Assembly: GCA_021789755.1 (NCBI GenBank)
Contig: JAJYJD010000004.1
Location: 1 to 32,314, forward strand
Direction of reading: 5' to 3'
Length of the DNA: 32,314 bases
DNA from: Bacteroidota bacterium
Lineage (GTDB): Bacteria; Bacteroidota; Ignavibacteria; Kryptoniales; JAKASW01
Shown: piece by piece, positions 32,245-32,314 of the stretch
Layout of the letters: each line of letters begins with the position of its first letter
How positions within the stretch are numbered: position 1 is the stretch's first letter
Notes under the pieces: model-generated
Databases searched by the model: none
Told to the model about the DNA's origin: nothing
Seen by the model: the letters and a program-made list of their open reading frames with translations, nothing else
Made by a program: the position numbers and the translations under genes

Positions 32245-32314
32245 CGCAACCTCCGCTTTCCATCAATTTAAACTCTCTATCACCGATTTCAAAACCATGA
32301 CTCCGCCGGCGCTT

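Noticed and set aside
1-32314. Search for tRNA, rRNA, CRISPR, IS elements, integrases and toxin-antitoxin pairs
   Set aside because: No T-loop-like sequence, regularly spaced repeats, transposase motifs or small coupled toxin genes were seen by eye; a covariance-model scan would be needed to exclude small RNAs.

Overview
The window reads as a chromosomal segment of a motile, respiring bacterium of the Bacteroidota/Ignavibacteriota (FCB) group. This is inferred from gene content, not from a marker gene. The supporting content is a POR and a KOR 2-oxoacid:ferredoxin oxidoreductase set, menaquinone synthesis (menA), a plug-domain outer-membrane receptor, a DUF1343/NamZ muramidase, several Tat translocase subunits, many start sites without a strong Shine-Dalgarno, and one candidate TTTG/TAnnTTTG promoter. 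I see no rRNA, tRNA, CRISPR array, transposase or integrase.

Left part (1-8.3 kb): a chemoreceptor cut by the window edge and absent from the ORF track because its stop lies outside. After two membrane helices and a HAMP-like segment it carries a periplasmic-binding-protein-like module whose two lobes appear in reversed order and which is predicted to be cytoplasmic. Next come a GNAT acetyltransferase with an exported PPC/DUF296 protein, an MbfA-like ferritin/VIT1 metal exporter, a convergent cyclopropane fatty acid synthase (cfa), and a Tat-exported phytoene-desaturase-like flavoprotein ending in a good intrinsic terminator.

Decayed/accessory stretch (8.3-10.4 kb): remnants of a tricorn-type S41 protease, a roughly 140-bp imperfect inverted repeat, two very small ORFs of uncertain status, and two divergently transcribed lipoproteins that both carry the unusual CX4CH haem-binding motif.

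Central energy block (10.5-18.1 kb, all minus strand): porC, a GltD-like flavoprotein fused to a PorD-type ferredoxin, porA and porB, then korA, a fused korB-korC and a mini ferritin-like protein. Together these should interconvert pyruvate or 2-oxoglutarate with their acyl-CoAs using ferredoxin, with the GltD-PorD fusion a plausible link to NAD(P)H.

Right part: plus-strand tatD-radical SAM fusion, menA and a large orphan hybrid histidine kinase (18.4-24.2 kb). Convergent to these is a long minus-strand cluster (24.3-32.2 kb) of four tandem tatA/tatB-like genes, gatA, sucD, ndk, a degenerate Nudix hydrolase, namZ and a plug-domain outer-membrane receptor. The receptor and NamZ suggest peptidoglycan-fragment uptake or recycling. 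The Tat genes have at least one likely client in the window, the Tat-signal flavoprotein.
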